Positions 45,639-54,155 of a stretch of DNA of 64,000 bases are shown one piece after another. Location: the NCBI RefSeq assembly GCF_020859565.1, contig NZ_JAJHUO010000022.1, forward strand, positions 138,671 to 202,670. Direction: 5' to 3'. The translations under genes were made by a program, and so were the position numbers. Source of the stretch: Saccharothrix luteola. GTDB lineage: Bacteria; Actinomycetota; Actinomycetes; Mycobacteriales; Pseudonocardiaceae. How positions within the stretch are numbered: position 1 is the stretch's first letter; every line of letters begins with the position of its first letter. The notes under the pieces were generated by a model. That model searched no databases and was not told where the DNA came from. It worked only from the letters and a program-made list of their open reading frames with translations.

Positions 45639-47398
45639 CGGTGACCGTCCCATCCGGTGTTCTCGCCCGTCTCGCGCGAGGCGAGCCAGTAGTAGCTGTA
45701 CGTCCTTGTCACCCAGACGAATGAAGAAACCGTGAAGTTCAGCAAGGCCAAGGATGCGAGCACCTGCCACCAGGTGCTGTCGATCAGCATCAGCTCGAAC
45801 GCTGACTTCATGGTCATCTCGTCCGCCGTCTGCGCCATGTACAGACCGCTCGCCAGTAGCGAGACGATGATCGTCGTCAGGGACGACGCGCGTGACGCCA
45901 AGGTGCCGCCGAGCAGTTGGCCGGCGCCTTTGTCGAATCCCACGAACGCCGCGGCCAGCGCGGGGAACGCGAGGACGAGCGCCGGGAAGTCGCTGTCGAA
46001 CGTCTTGTTCGCGGCCGAGATCACCGCGCCCGCGATGTAGATCAACGCGAAGCTCGCGAGCGCCGCCATCATCGTCGGGGCCATGGATCCGGGCGGGGTC
46101 TCGTAGAAGCGCATCCGCACTCGGAGGTTGTCGGCGAGGTCGGCCGGGATGGACCGCAGGTACAGGTGCAGGTACCCCTGGCCGAGGCGCTTGCGGAAGC
46201 GCTTGTAGGGATCGGAGGGCTTGCGCGCCTCGTTGCGCGAGCTGAACCGGCCGTTTCCGTTGATCAGCTCCTGTTCGCCCAGGTGCATGCCGTCCGGGGC
46301 GAACACGTTGAGGTGGTAGGAGCGGGCGAGCGCGGCGTTGTTCAGCTGGATCTCGAGGCTGATGGGCCGGGTGCCCAGCAGCATTCGGGCGCGATCGCGG
46401 AGGTATCGCGCGAACTGCCTGACCGGGGCGCGGACGAGTTGCGGGATGATGTACCGCTGGTACGTCACGATGGCCCGGCCGCCTTGGAACACGTCGTGCG
46501 GCAGCACCACGACGATGGCGTAGTTGCCGGCCATCTTCGTGATCAGGCCCACGGTCAGCCTGAGCAGTTCCACTTCGTCATCGGCTTGCCCGGGCTGGTC
46601 GTCCTTCAGCCTCGTCGCGATCCGCTCGATCTCGGAGACGCACTCCGCGAGATCCCTCGCCTGGGCGGATTCGATCCGGCCGCGCCTGGCGATGTGGCCG
46701 AACGCCTTGGCGGTGATGGTGTCCAGCCGATCGCAGTCGGCCTGGCTCACCTTGAGCTTCGGCGCCGCGACCAGCGCGCGGAGCATGCTCGCCATGAGGA
46801 CGAGGTACTCGTGGTAGGTCAACGTGGCGGCCGTGTCGTCCCCGTTGATCCGCAGCACGAGGTGGTCCTGCAGCGACCCCTTCTGAGGGGTCATCAGCGG
46901 GTAGATGACGTCGACGTCGGCGTCGGCGGACTTCACCGTCGTGGAGACGGACTGGTGGAGGACCCGGCGGATCGGCCGGATCTCCTCGATGATCCGGCCG
47001 CGGGTCGCTTTCGGGTTGATCAGCGAGTCGACGAACATCGGCAGCTGCGCTTCGGAGAGGGAAGTGCTGAACTCGCTCTTCTCATCCCGGAATCGGTCGT
47101 AGTCGGCGTCCACGACCTGCATGTCGGACTTGAACCGCTTGCGCGTGGGCAGGAATTGGAAGATGAACACGTGGCACGCGGTGGAGGAGATGAGCGTGAA
47201 GAATGAGAAACCGAGGTAGACGTACCAGTGCGATTCCGCGTACTGCCATGACCCGCTGGCGGTCACGACAACCGAGGAAAAGGACAGGACCATGGTCACG
47301 GCGAACGCGAAGCGGAGAGCTCCGCGTTCGTGCAGGCGCTTCTTCTCGGCCGGGTCGAGCACCTCTTCGGCGGTGCCCGTCCCGGTCGCGACGCTCAT
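45635..47398 (-). CDS. Polytopic membrane protein of unknown function
   Basis: A 587-residue protein. Two helices near the N-terminus (about 29-48 and 59-80) are followed by a large soluble region of about 340 residues, then about four C-terminal helices (MMAALASFALIYIAGAVISA, FPALVLAFPALAAAFVGF, SSLTTIIVSLLASGLYMAQ, WWQVLASLALLNFTVSSFVWV). The soluble part is rich in charged helices and contains VIYPLMTPQKGSLQDHLVLR and RLTVGLITKMAGNYAIVVVLP. I do not recognise the family. Codon choice seems a little less GC-biased than the neighbours. A coupled 140-residue gene follows. Confidence 0.8.
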   Translation of the reverse strand: MSVATGTGTAEEVLDPAEKKRLHERGALRFAFAVTMVLSFSSVVVTASGSWQYAESHWYVYLGFSFFTLISSTACHVFIFQFLPTRKRFKSDMQVVDADYDRFRDEKSEFSTSLSEAQLPMFVDSLINPKATRGRIIEEIRPIRRVLHQSVSTTVKSADADVDVIYPLMTPQKGSLQDHLVLRINGDDTAATLTYHEYLVLMASMLRALVAAPKLKVSQADCDRLDTITAKAFGHIARRGRIESAQARDLAECVSEIERIATRLKDDQPGQADDEVELLRLTVGLITKMAGNYAIVVVLPHDVFQGGRAIVTYQRYIIPQLVRAPVRQFARYLRDRARMLLGTRPISLEIQLNNAALARSYHLNVFAPDGMHLGEQELINGNGRFSSRNEARKPSDPYKRFRKRLGQGYLHLYLRSIPADLADNLRVRMRFYETPPGSMAPTMMAALASFALIYIAGAVISAANKTFDSDFPALVLAFPALAAAFVGFDKGAGQLLGGTLASRASSLTTIIVSLLASGLYMAQTADEMTMKSAFELMLIDSTWWQVLASLALLNFTVSSFVWVTRTYSYYWLASRETGENTGWDGHR

Positions 47399-47688
47399 CG
47401 CCCGCACCTGCCGTGCGCGTCACGGTGATCGCGACTCATGCTGCCTCCCGGCCCGCCACCATTGTCCTTGCGGTCGCTCCGGCGACCTAGCTCCGCTCGG
47501 TGGAACCTCGCCGGTACTATCGGTGGCATACCCGCGGTGTTACCCGTATCCACGGTAGTGACCGGATTGGCCCATTCCGCATTTCTCGGATAGGTGGCCG
47601 ATGGGTATTCCGCAGCCATTCGGAATCATGTCGATCGGTGAGCGGGGCTCACGTCCGCGCCCGGCCGGGAGCCCTCGCGCAAACGAAA
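47399..47688. other. Upstream region of the unknown membrane operon
   Basis: No gene is visible here. It is AT-richer around 47560-47640 and contains an inverted repeat ATTCCG-N8-CGGAAT (47607-47626), about 210 bases upstream of the membrane-protein start. That could be an operator, but it is short. Confidence 0.3.
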
Positions 47689-47717
47689 GCAGGGGTCCCC
47701 TTGGCGAGGACCCCTGC
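47689..47717 (-). terminator. Hairpin terminator after LacI-type gene
   Basis: GCAGGGGTCC pairs with GGACCCCTGC around a 9-base loop, about 50 bases after the stop of the leftward LacI-type gene. Confidence 0.8.
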
Positions 47718-47764
47718 GAAGGGTTCAAGAGCGGTGGGTGGTGGCCGTCAGGACCGGGTTCCGG

Positions 47765-48868
47765 TCACGGGCCGAACCAGCGTTCCTCCGCCGTCCCGCG
47801 CGGTGGGGCGGCGGTGGTGCCGTGGATCAGTTCGGTGGACAGGGTGACGGCTCGGGGGCGGGTGCGCTCGGCCGAGTCCAGGAGCAGCTTGCCCGCCGCG
47901 CGGCCCTTCTCCAGGACCGGCTGGCGCACCGTCGTCAGACCGGCCTGCTCCGCCTCGCGGATGCCGTCGAAACCGGTGACGGTGATGTCGACCGGCACGC
48001 GCAGGCCGCGCCGCTGGACCTCCGCCATCGCGCCCAGGGCCAGTATGTCCGACGTGCAGATCAGCGCGGTGATCTGCGGGTCGCGCTCCAGCACCTGCGC
48101 CGCCGCCGACGCGCCGGAGGCCATGGTGTGGTCGAACCGCTCGGCCACCGGCACGGTCTCCCAGTCCACGCCGACCGACGCGAACGCCTGCGCCAACCCG
48201 GCCAACCGGGCCCGCTGCACGTGGAAGTGCGCCGCCTGCTGCCGCTCCGGCACGACGAAGTCGTCGTTGCGGTCACGGGCCAGCCGCATGCACACCACGC
48301 CGACCCGCCGGTGCCCCAACGAGATCAGGTGCTGCGCCAACGCGTGCATGGCCGCCTGGTCGTCGATGCCGACGCGGTCGACGTTGCCGAGGTCGGGCTG
48401 GTCGCACACGACCGTCGGCACGGGCCGCTCGAGCACCGCCGCCAGGTGCGGGTCGTCGTCGGGCACGGAGTACACCACGAAACCGTCCACCCCGGCCCGG
48501 TGCACGGCCGCCACGTCCTCGCGCTCGGGGTTCGCCGGCACGAGCAGCAGCCCGGTGCCCGCGTCCTCGCACGCGAGCGCCAACCCCTCCAGGAACCCGA
48601 TCGCCGCCGGGTCGCGGAACGCGTAGGACAGGTTCTCGGTGAGCAGCAGGCCCACCGCACCGGCCTTCCTCGTCCGCAGTGAACGGGCCACGGGGTCGGG
48701 CCCCGGGTACCCGAGTCGTCTCGCTGTCTCCAACACCCGGCGTCGCAGCTCTGGCGAGAGCTGGTCGGGACGGTTGTACGCGTTGGACACCGTTGTCCGG
48801 GAAACACCCAGCTCCGCCGCCAGTGAGGCGAGCGTCGCGGGGCGTCGCACATGCATCGACCGCGCCAT
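47765..48868 (-). CDS. LacI family transcriptional regulator (first)
   Basis: A 367-residue regulator with a LacI helix-turn-helix (TLASLAAELGVSRTTVSNAYNRPDQLS, about 12-38) and a periplasmic-binding-protein-like sensor domain ending in VTGFDGIREAEQAGLTTVRQP. I choose the ATG at 48868; ATG at 48856 is also possible. An inverted repeat (ACCGTAACGGT) lies seven bases upstream of its start and is a likely autoregulatory site. A DasR-type box lies about 100 bases upstream. The sugar it senses and its targets are unknown. Confidence 0.9.
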   Translation of the reverse strand: MARSMHVRRPATLASLAAELGVSRTTVSNAYNRPDQLSPELRRRVLETARRLGYPGPDPVARSLRTRKAGAVGLLLTENLSYAFRDPAAIGFLEGLALACEDAGTGLLLVPANPEREDVAAVHRAGVDGFVVYSVPDDDPHLAAVLERPVPTVVCDQPDLGNVDRVGIDDQAAMHALAQHLISLGHRRVGVVCMRLARDRNDDFVVPERQQAAHFHVQRARLAGLAQAFASVGVDWETVPVAERFDHTMASGASAAAQVLERDPQITALICTSDILALGAMAEVQRRGLRVPVDITVTGFDGIREAEQAGLTTVRQPVLEKGRAAGKLLLDSAERTRPRAVTLSTELIHGTTAAPPRGTAEERWFGP

Positions 48869-48872
48869 GAAG

Positions 48873-48888
48873 TGACCGTAACGGTTCA
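48873..48888. promoter_or_regulatory. Candidate LacI autoregulatory operator
   Basis: TGACCGTAACGGTTCA contains the perfect inverted repeat ACCGT-A-ACGGT (48875-48885). It lies immediately upstream of the first LacI-type gene and is typical in shape for LacI-family sites. Confidence 0.55.
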
Positions 48889-48969
48889 GAACCATTTGCA
48901 GAAGTGGGGGTGACCGGCGTCCCTCTAAATCGTCATCAGTGCAGATGAGGGATGGTTACCTCGGGGTAC

Positions 48970-48985
48970 AATGGTCTAAACCAAT
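48970..48985. promoter_or_regulatory. DasR-responsive element (dre)-like site
   Basis: AATGGTCTAAACCAAT matches the Streptomyces DasR consensus ACTGGTCTAGACCACT at 13 of 16 positions, with the TGGTCTA-ACCA core intact. It overlaps the last codons of the second LacI-type gene and lies about 100 bases upstream of the first, which may be its target. Confidence 0.6.
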
Positions 48986-50025
48986 AGGGGCTCAGCGGAC
49001 GACTCGCGCACGACCAACCGCGGCCGGAAAACACGCGTGTAATTCCCCGCCGGACGTCGTCGCCGATCCGGGTCGAGCCGGTGCACCAACTCGTCCACGG
49101 CCGCCGCCGCCATCTCCTCGATCGGCTGCGCCAGCGTGGTCAACGACGGCGAGCAGTACGACGCCAGCGGGATGTCGTCGAACCCCACCACGGACAGGTC
49201 CCGCGGCACGGTCAGCCCGCGCCGGTGCGCCTCCCGCAGCACGCCGATCGCCATGTGGTCGGACGAGCAGATCACCGCCGTCGGCCGCACGGTGTCCAGC
49301 AGCGTCGCCACCGCCTCCGCCCCGCCCTCCGGCCCGAACGGCGCGTGCGCCACGAAGTCGGAGGTCGCGGGCAGCCCGTCCTCCTCCAGCGCCGCCGCCC
49401 ACCCGGCCCGCTTGAGCCGCGACGGCAGCGCCCGCGCCGGCCCCGACACGAACCCGATCCGCCGGTGGCCCAGCTCGACCAGGTGCCGGGTCGCCGCGTA
49501 CCCCGCGTGCTGCTCGTCCACGGTCACGTCCGGCACGTCCAACGACGGCGTCGCGCCGTTGAGGAACACCATGTGCACGCCGTCCGCCAGCAGCTTCGCG
49601 TAGTACGACGGCCGCGGCGCCTGGCCGAGCGGCACCTCGACGTTGGTGATCTCCGGCGACACGAACACCATGCCCTCGACGCCGCGCGCGAGGAGCATCC
49701 GCACGTACTCCTCCTCGCCCATCGCCCCCGCGCCGGTGGCACGCGTGTTGCACAGCAGCGACGAGTACCCCAGCCGCGCGGCCCGCACCTCCAACGCCTC
49801 GGCGAACGCCGGGAACACGGGGTTCGACAACTCGGGCACGAGCAGGCCGATCACACCGGTGCGTTGCAGCGCGCCCAGGCCGCGCGGCGTGTAAGGCATT
49901 TCCGCAAGCACCGCGAGCACCCGCTGGCGCGTCTCGTCGTTCACGCCCGCCCGGCGGTTGAGCACCCGGCTGACCGTGGAGATGCTCACCCCGGCTGCCC
50001 TGGCGATCTCGGACAGACCGGACAC
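48976..50025 (-). CDS. malR: LacI family regulator, MalR-like
   Basis: This 349-residue repressor starts at the GTG at 50025 after GAGGAGG. The helix-turn-helix (GLSEIARAAGVSISTVSRVLNR) is at about 3-24, followed by the PRGLGALQRTGVIGLLVPELSNPVF opening of the sensor domain. It is divergent from the maltose-type ABC operon, as malR is from malEFG in Streptomyces. Related inverted repeats built on TTGC/CTTGCAA occur before its own gene, before the transporter and before the ATPase at 54838. It most likely represses all three when maltodextrin is absent. The symbol rests on context, not on identity. Confidence 0.85.
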   Translation of the reverse strand: MSGLSEIARAAGVSISTVSRVLNRRAGVNDETRQRVLAVLAEMPYTPRGLGALQRTGVIGLLVPELSNPVFPAFAEALEVRAARLGYSSLLCNTRATGAGAMGEEEYVRMLLARGVEGMVFVSPEITNVEVPLGQAPRPSYYAKLLADGVHMVFLNGATPSLDVPDVTVDEQHAGYAATRHLVELGHRRIGFVSGPARALPSRLKRAGWAAALEEDGLPATSDFVAHAPFGPEGGAEAVATLLDTVRPTAVICSSDHMAIGVLREAHRRGLTVPRDLSVVGFDDIPLASYCSPSLTTLAQPIEEMAAAAVDELVHRLDPDRRRRPAGNYTRVFRPRLVVRESSAEPLLV

Positions 50026-50072
50026 CGTGCCTCCTCGCAGACTTGTGGGTGACGTGCAGCCTGCCGTCAGCG

Positions 50073-50084
50073 GCAAATTTTTGC
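50073..50084. promoter_or_regulatory. MalR-type operator upstream of malR-like gene
   Basis: GCAAA-TT-TTTGC is a perfect 5-bp inverted repeat, extended by AA on the right (TTTTTGCAA). It lies 48-59 bases upstream of the regulator start. Confidence 0.55.
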
Positions 50085-50189
50085 AACGCCCACCTTGGTT
50101 TCCTCCGCCCGGCCTGGGCCGTTACGGCTTGGTTACGTCAAGACCCTTGACCCGGCCCTGGTCGGCGGGATGAAATCCGCGTCAACAAT

Positions 50190-50207
50190 TTCGCAAGTTC
50201 TTGCAAG
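50190..50207. promoter_or_regulatory. MalR-type operator upstream of malE-like gene
   Basis: TTCGCAAGTTCTTGCAAG is a near-perfect inverted repeat (CGCAAG-TT-CTTGCA). It contains CTTGCAA, like the CTTGCAG motif of Streptomyces MalR sites, and lies 45-62 bases upstream of the binding-protein start. Confidence 0.65.
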
Positions 50208-50251
50208 AGCCTTCATCACGGTGGAGGCCCGCAGGAGGGACGACAGCAACG

Positions 50252-51508
50252 ATGCGACGTACCACCCTCGTGACCGCAGTGGCGGCCGTCTCCGCCCTCG
50301 TCCTCACCGCGTGCGGTGGTGGCGACGGCGGATCGGCGTCCGGCGACTCCGGCGAGATCACCTTCTGGGACACCAGCGGCCCGAACGAGGGCCCGGTGTT
50401 CGCCGCGATCGCGCAGGAGTGCGCGACCAAGGGCGGCTACAAGGTCAAGACCGAGACCGTGCCCTTCGACGCGGCCCTGAACAACTACAAGACCGCCGCG
50501 CAGGGCGGTCAGGGCCCGGACGTCTTCCGCGCCGAGGTCGCGTGGGTGTCGCAGCTGGCCAAGCTCGGCTACGTGGTCGACCTGGCCGGCACGGAGCTGG
50601 TCAACGACACGTCCGACTTCCTGGACACGCCGCTCGGCTCCACCAAGTACGACGGCAAGACCTACGGCGTCCCCCAGGTCACCGACTCGCTGGCGCTGTT
50701 CTACAACAAGAAGCTGCTGGCCGACGCCGGTGTCGAGCCGCCGAAGACGTGGGACGAGGTCAAGGCCGCCGCGGCCAAGCTCGGCGGCGAGAAGACCATC
50801 TTCGTCAACAACGACGCCTACTACGCGCTGCCGTTCATCTACGGCGAGGGCGGCGACCTGGTCGACGCCGACGCGAAGAAGATCGTGGTCAACTCCGCGG
50901 ACAACGTGAAGGCGCTGGAGACCGCCAAGGGCCTGCTGGACGCCAAGGCCGCGTCCACCGCGCTGGACCCGACGAACTCCTACAACAACATGCAGGCCGC
51001 GTTCACCTCGGGCGAGGTCGCCATGGTGGTCAACGGCCCGTGGTCGGTCGCCGACTACCTCAAGGGCGCCGCGTTCGCCGACCCCGCCAACCTGGGCATC
51101 GCGCCCGTCCCCGGCGCCACCGCCGGCAAGGGCTCCGCGCCGGTCGGCGGCCACGACTACGTGATCCGCCAGGGCACCAAGGCCAAGGACTCCTCGGTCA
51201 AGTTCATCGCCTGCATGAGCAGCACCGAGTCGCAGGTGCGCATCGCCAAGGAACTGGGCCTGCTGCCCACCCGCAAGTCGGCCTACGGGAACGCCGACGT
51301 GAAGGCCAACGCGGTCGTGTCCGCCTTCGAGCCGGTCGTCACCGCCGCCCACCCGCGCGCGTGGATCCCCGAGGGCGGCGAGCTGTTCGACCCGCTGAAG
51401 ATCGCCTACGCCGACGTGCTGGCGGGCAAGAAGGACGCCAAGACGGCGCTGGACGAGGTGGCCAAGAAGTACCAGGACACCGTCGTCCCCGAGTACACCG
51501 TCGGCTGA
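50252..51508 (+). CDS. malE: Maltose-type ABC transporter substrate-binding lipoprotein
   Basis: This 418-residue protein starts at the ATG at 50252; AGGAGGGA lies 11-18 bases upstream. A lipoprotein signal ends in the lipobox LTAC (Cys at about 21). The body is a type I sugar-binding protein of the MalE group (PDVFRAEVAWVSQLAKLGYVVDL, YGVPQVTDSLALFYNKKLL, FTSGEVAMVVNGPWSV). It captures oligosaccharide outside the membrane for the two permeases that follow. The substrate is likely maltose/maltodextrin, from the context and the MalR-like operator. Confidence 0.88.
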   Translation: MRRTTLVTAVAAVSALVLTACGGGDGGSASGDSGEITFWDTSGPNEGPVFAAIAQECATKGGYKVKTETVPFDAALNNYKTAAQGGQGPDVFRAEVAWVSQLAKLGYVVDLAGTELVNDTSDFLDTPLGSTKYDGKTYGVPQVTDSLALFYNKKLLADAGVEPPKTWDEVKAAAAKLGGEKTIFVNNDAYYALPFIYGEGGDLVDADAKKIVVNSADNVKALETAKGLLDAKAASTALDPTNSYNNMQAAFTSGEVAMVVNGPWSVADYLKGAAFADPANLGIAPVPGATAGKGSAPVGGHDYVIRQGTKAKDSSVKFIACMSSTESQVRIAKELGLLPTRKSAYGNADVKANAVVSAFEPVVTAAHPRAWIPEGGELFDPLKIAYADVLAGKKDAKTALDEVAKKYQDTVVPEYTVG

Positions 51509-51573
51509 CCATCCCTCGCGGCGCCCGGCCCGGTCGTGGGCCGGGCGCCGCGAGGCGGCGAAGGGAGACTTCG

Positions 51574-52494
51574 GTGCGCAGGTTCCTGGACCGGCACTGG
51601 TACGCGTACGCGATGGTGCTGCCGGTCGTGGTGGTCATCGCGGTGTTGGTGCTGTTCCCGCTCGCGCAGGGCGTGTTCTTCACCTTCACCAACATCAACG
51701 AGGGCAACATCGCCAACCCGATCCTCGACCGGCCGGCGACCTACGTCTCCGTTGGCCTCGACAACTACCTGAACGTCCTGTCCGGCGACCCCAGCTACGG
51801 CGCGTTCTGGTCGACGCTGGTGCGCACGCTGGTCTGGACGTTCGGCTGCGTGTTCTTCCACTACACGATCGGCCTGGGCCTCGCGCTGCTGCTCAACCGG
51901 GAGGTGCGAGGCCGGGCGGCGTACCGGGTGCTGCTGATCCTGCCGTGGGCCGTGCCCGCGTTCATCAGCGCGTTCGCGTGGAAGTACATGTTCAACGCGC
52001 AGTACGGGATCATCAACCAGTTCCTGCGCTTCCTCGGCCTGGACGACCCGCCGGTGTGGCTCGGCCAGTCGGACTGGGCGCTGGTCGCGGTGATCATCGT
52101 CAACGTGTGGCTCGGCGTGCCGTTCATGATGGTGGCGCTGCTCGGCGGGCTCCAGTCGATCCCCGGCGACCTCTACGAGGCCGCCGAGGTGGACGGCGCG
52201 ACGCCGTGGCAGCGGTTCCGCAACGTGACGCTGCCCGGCCTGCGGTCGGTGTCGAGCACGGTGGTGCTGCTGGGCATCATCTGGACGTTCAACATGTTCG
52301 CGATCATCTACCTGATCAGCGGGCCGAACCCGAACACCCGGATCCTGGTGACCTACGCGTTCGAGCGGTTCTTCTCCGGCGCGTCCCGCGACTTCGCGGT
52401 GGCGTCGACCTACGGCGTGCTGATCCTGTCCGTGCTGCTCGTGTTCGCGGGCGTGTACCGGCGCGCGCTGCGCAAGCAAGGCGAGGTGTGGTGA
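51574..52494 (+). CDS. malF: ABC sugar transporter permease (MalF-like)
   Basis: This 306-residue permease starts at the GTG at 51574 after AAGGGAGA. It has about six helices and the cytoplasmic EAA loop (YEAAEVDGATPWQRFRNVTL) that contacts the ATPase. It belongs to the CUT1 family. It lies 65 bases after the binding-protein gene, and its stop overlaps the ATG of the second permease. It forms the membrane channel together with that permease. Confidence 0.92.
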   Translation: MRRFLDRHWYAYAMVLPVVVVIAVLVLFPLAQGVFFTFTNINEGNIANPILDRPATYVSVGLDNYLNVLSGDPSYGAFWSTLVRTLVWTFGCVFFHYTIGLGLALLLNREVRGRAAYRVLLILPWAVPAFISAFAWKYMFNAQYGIINQFLRFLGLDDPPVWLGQSDWALVAVIIVNVWLGVPFMMVALLGGLQSIPGDLYEAAEVDGATPWQRFRNVTLPGLRSVSSTVVLLGIIWTFNMFAIIYLISGPNPNTRILVTYAFERFFSGASRDFAVASTYGVLILSVLLVFAGVYRRALRKQGEVW

Positions 52495-53387
52495 TGACGG
52501 TCGAAGCCGCTTCCTTGAAGGCCGTCCAGCCGGCCCGGGGGCTCAAGCGCTCGCAGCGGTCGCCGCTGGCCAGCGTCGGGCTGCACGGCGCGCTGGTCGT
52601 GGCGTCGCTGATCGCGGTGTTCCCGGTGTTCTGGGTGCTCGTGACGTCGTTCAAGCCGGACGCCAAGGCCGTGGAGACCACGCCGAAGCTGGTCAACGAC
52701 TCCAGCCTGGACAACTACGGGCGGATCCTGGCCGGCGAGAAGGGCGACTTCCTGTCGTGGTTCGGCAACTCGGTGCTGATCGCGCTGATGACCACGGTGC
52801 TGGCGGTGTTCCTGTCCGCCACGACGGGGTACGCGGCGTCGCGGTTCCGGTTCCCGGGCAAGCGGTCGCTGATGCTGTCGTTCCTGGTCGTGCAGATGTT
52901 CCCGTTCGCGGTGCTGATCGTGCCGCTGTACAACATCCTGCTGGCGCTCGGGTTGCAGGGCACGTCGCTCGGCCTGGTGCTCGTCTACTGCACGACCGCC
53001 GTGCCGTTCTGCACGTACATGCTGAAGGGCTACTTCGACACCATCCCGACCGACATCGACGAGGCGGGGAGGGTGGACGGCCTGTCGCCGTTCGGCGTGT
53101 TCTGGCGGCTGGTGCTGCCCCTGGCCCGGCCGGGGCTGGCCGTGACGGCGTTCTACGCGTTCCTGACGGCGTGGGGCGAGGTGGCGTTCGCGTCGGCGTT
53201 CCTGTCGGCGGCGGACGAGTCGAAGACGCTGGCCGTGGGGCTGCAGGTGTTCGTCCAGCAGAACCGGACCGAGTGGGGCCACCTGGCGGCGGCCTCGATC
53301 CTGGTCGCGATCCCCGCGATCGTGGTGTTCTACCTGGTGCAGAAGTTCCTGGTGACGGGCCTGTCGTCGGGCGCGGTGAAGGGCTGA
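52494..53387 (+). CDS. malG: ABC sugar transporter permease (MalG-like)
   Basis: This 297-residue permease starts at an ATG sharing one base with the previous stop (TGATG), so it is translationally coupled. Six helices and the EAA loop (DEAGRVDGLSPFGVFWRLVL) are visible, and the usual FKP motif (TSFKPDAKAVE) follows the first helix. It completes the CUT1 transporter. No ATPase gene is adjacent, so energy probably comes from the MalK/MsiK-like ATPase at 54838. Confidence 0.92.
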   Translation: MTVEAASLKAVQPARGLKRSQRSPLASVGLHGALVVASLIAVFPVFWVLVTSFKPDAKAVETTPKLVNDSSLDNYGRILAGEKGDFLSWFGNSVLIALMTTVLAVFLSATTGYAASRFRFPGKRSLMLSFLVVQMFPFAVLIVPLYNILLALGLQGTSLGLVLVYCTTAVPFCTYMLKGYFDTIPTDIDEAGRVDGLSPFGVFWRLVLPLARPGLAVTAFYAFLTAWGEVAFASAFLSAADESKTLAVGLQVFVQQNRTEWGHLAAASILVAIPAIVVFYLVQKFLVTGLSSGAVKG

Positions 53388-53396
53388 TGCGGACGG

Positions 53397-53422
53397 GGGC
53401 CTCCACCTCGTCGTGGAGGCCC
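53397..53422 (+). terminator. Terminator of the malEFG-like operon
   Basis: GGGCCTCCAC pairs with GTGGAGGCCC around a 6-base loop, ten bases after the MalG-like stop. It may also serve the convergent toxin gene. Confidence 0.85.
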
Positions 53423-53427
53423 TCCCA

Positions 53428-53832
53428 TCACACCTCGACGACCTCGACCAACTCCTCCAGGCCGACGAAGTCCTTCGGGTTGCGGGTGTAGAGCGGCAGG
53501 TCGTTGGACGAGGCGATGGCGGCGATCATCAGGTCGAACTTGCGCGATCGGGGGTCGCGGCCGGCTGCGATCGTCAGGCCGACCAGGCTGCCGAACCGAG
53601 CGGACGCCCGTCGGTCGAAGGGCAGCGGGTAGTAACCCGCGATCGCGGCACGCAACCGCTTGCCGCGATCGTCGCGGGCTGTCGCCTCCTTCGCCAGCGC
53701 GACGCCCTGCTGCAGTTCCGCCAAGGTGATGGTGGTCAGTTCGAAGCGCTCCGGGAGTTCCATCCGGTCGACCTTCGCCAGGTCGATGTAAACGTTGGTG
53801 TCGAGGACACCGGCCGGTCGACGTTCAGCCAC
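53428..53832 (-). CDS. PIN-domain ribonuclease toxin (VapC-like)
   Basis: A 134-residue PIN protein with the acidic site Asp11 (LDTNVYIDLA), Glu39 (LAELQQG), Asp100 (KFDLMIAAIA) and Asp121 (NPKDF). VapC toxins cleave tRNA or rRNA when freed from their antitoxin. It overlaps the upstream antitoxin gene by eight bases, the classical toxin-antitoxin layout. Its specific target is unknown. Confidence 0.9.
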   Translation of the reverse strand: MAERRPAGVLDTNVYIDLAKVDRMELPERFELTTITLAELQQGVALAKEATARDDRGKRLRAAIAGYYPLPFDRRASARFGSLVGLTIAAGRDPRSRKFDLMIAAIASSNDLPLYTRNPKDFVGLEELVEVVEV

Positions 53833-54103
53833 GCCGACGCTCCCACGGGTCGTCGTCGCCGAGGCGGTCCTCGTTGCCCCAGAACTCGTCCGCCTCCGCG
53901 CGCATCTCCGCGTAGTCGACCGGCGGCAGGTCCTTGACCACGGCGATGACCTCGTCGGTGTTCAAGGGCTGCCGGTACGTCGGGGGGCGCAGTTCGGCGA
54001 CCTCGGTGCCGTCGCGGGTGACGTGATAGGTCTCGCCCGCCTCGACTGCTTCCATGATTTGAGCGGGGTTCTGGTCGAACTCCCGTTGATCGATGACCTT
54101 CAT
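53825..54103 (-). CDS. Antitoxin, Phd/YefM-type
   Basis: A 92-residue protein. The N-terminal half (MKVIDQREFDQNPAQIMEAV, then YHVTRDGTEVAELRP) is the Phd/YefM DNA-binding fold; the acidic C-terminal tail should wrap the toxin. It comes first in the pair and would autoregulate it. No clear operator or ribosome-binding site is visible before the ATG, so it may be leaderless. Confidence 0.88.
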   Translation of the reverse strand: MKVIDQREFDQNPAQIMEAVEAGETYHVTRDGTEVAELRPPTYRQPLNTDEVIAVVKDLPPVDYAEMRAEADEFWGNEDRLGDDDPWERRRG

Positions 54104-54155
54104 GGCGGAGAGGTTAGGGAGCCGGCGTGCCGCGCGCCAGCGGCAATACCGCTGG

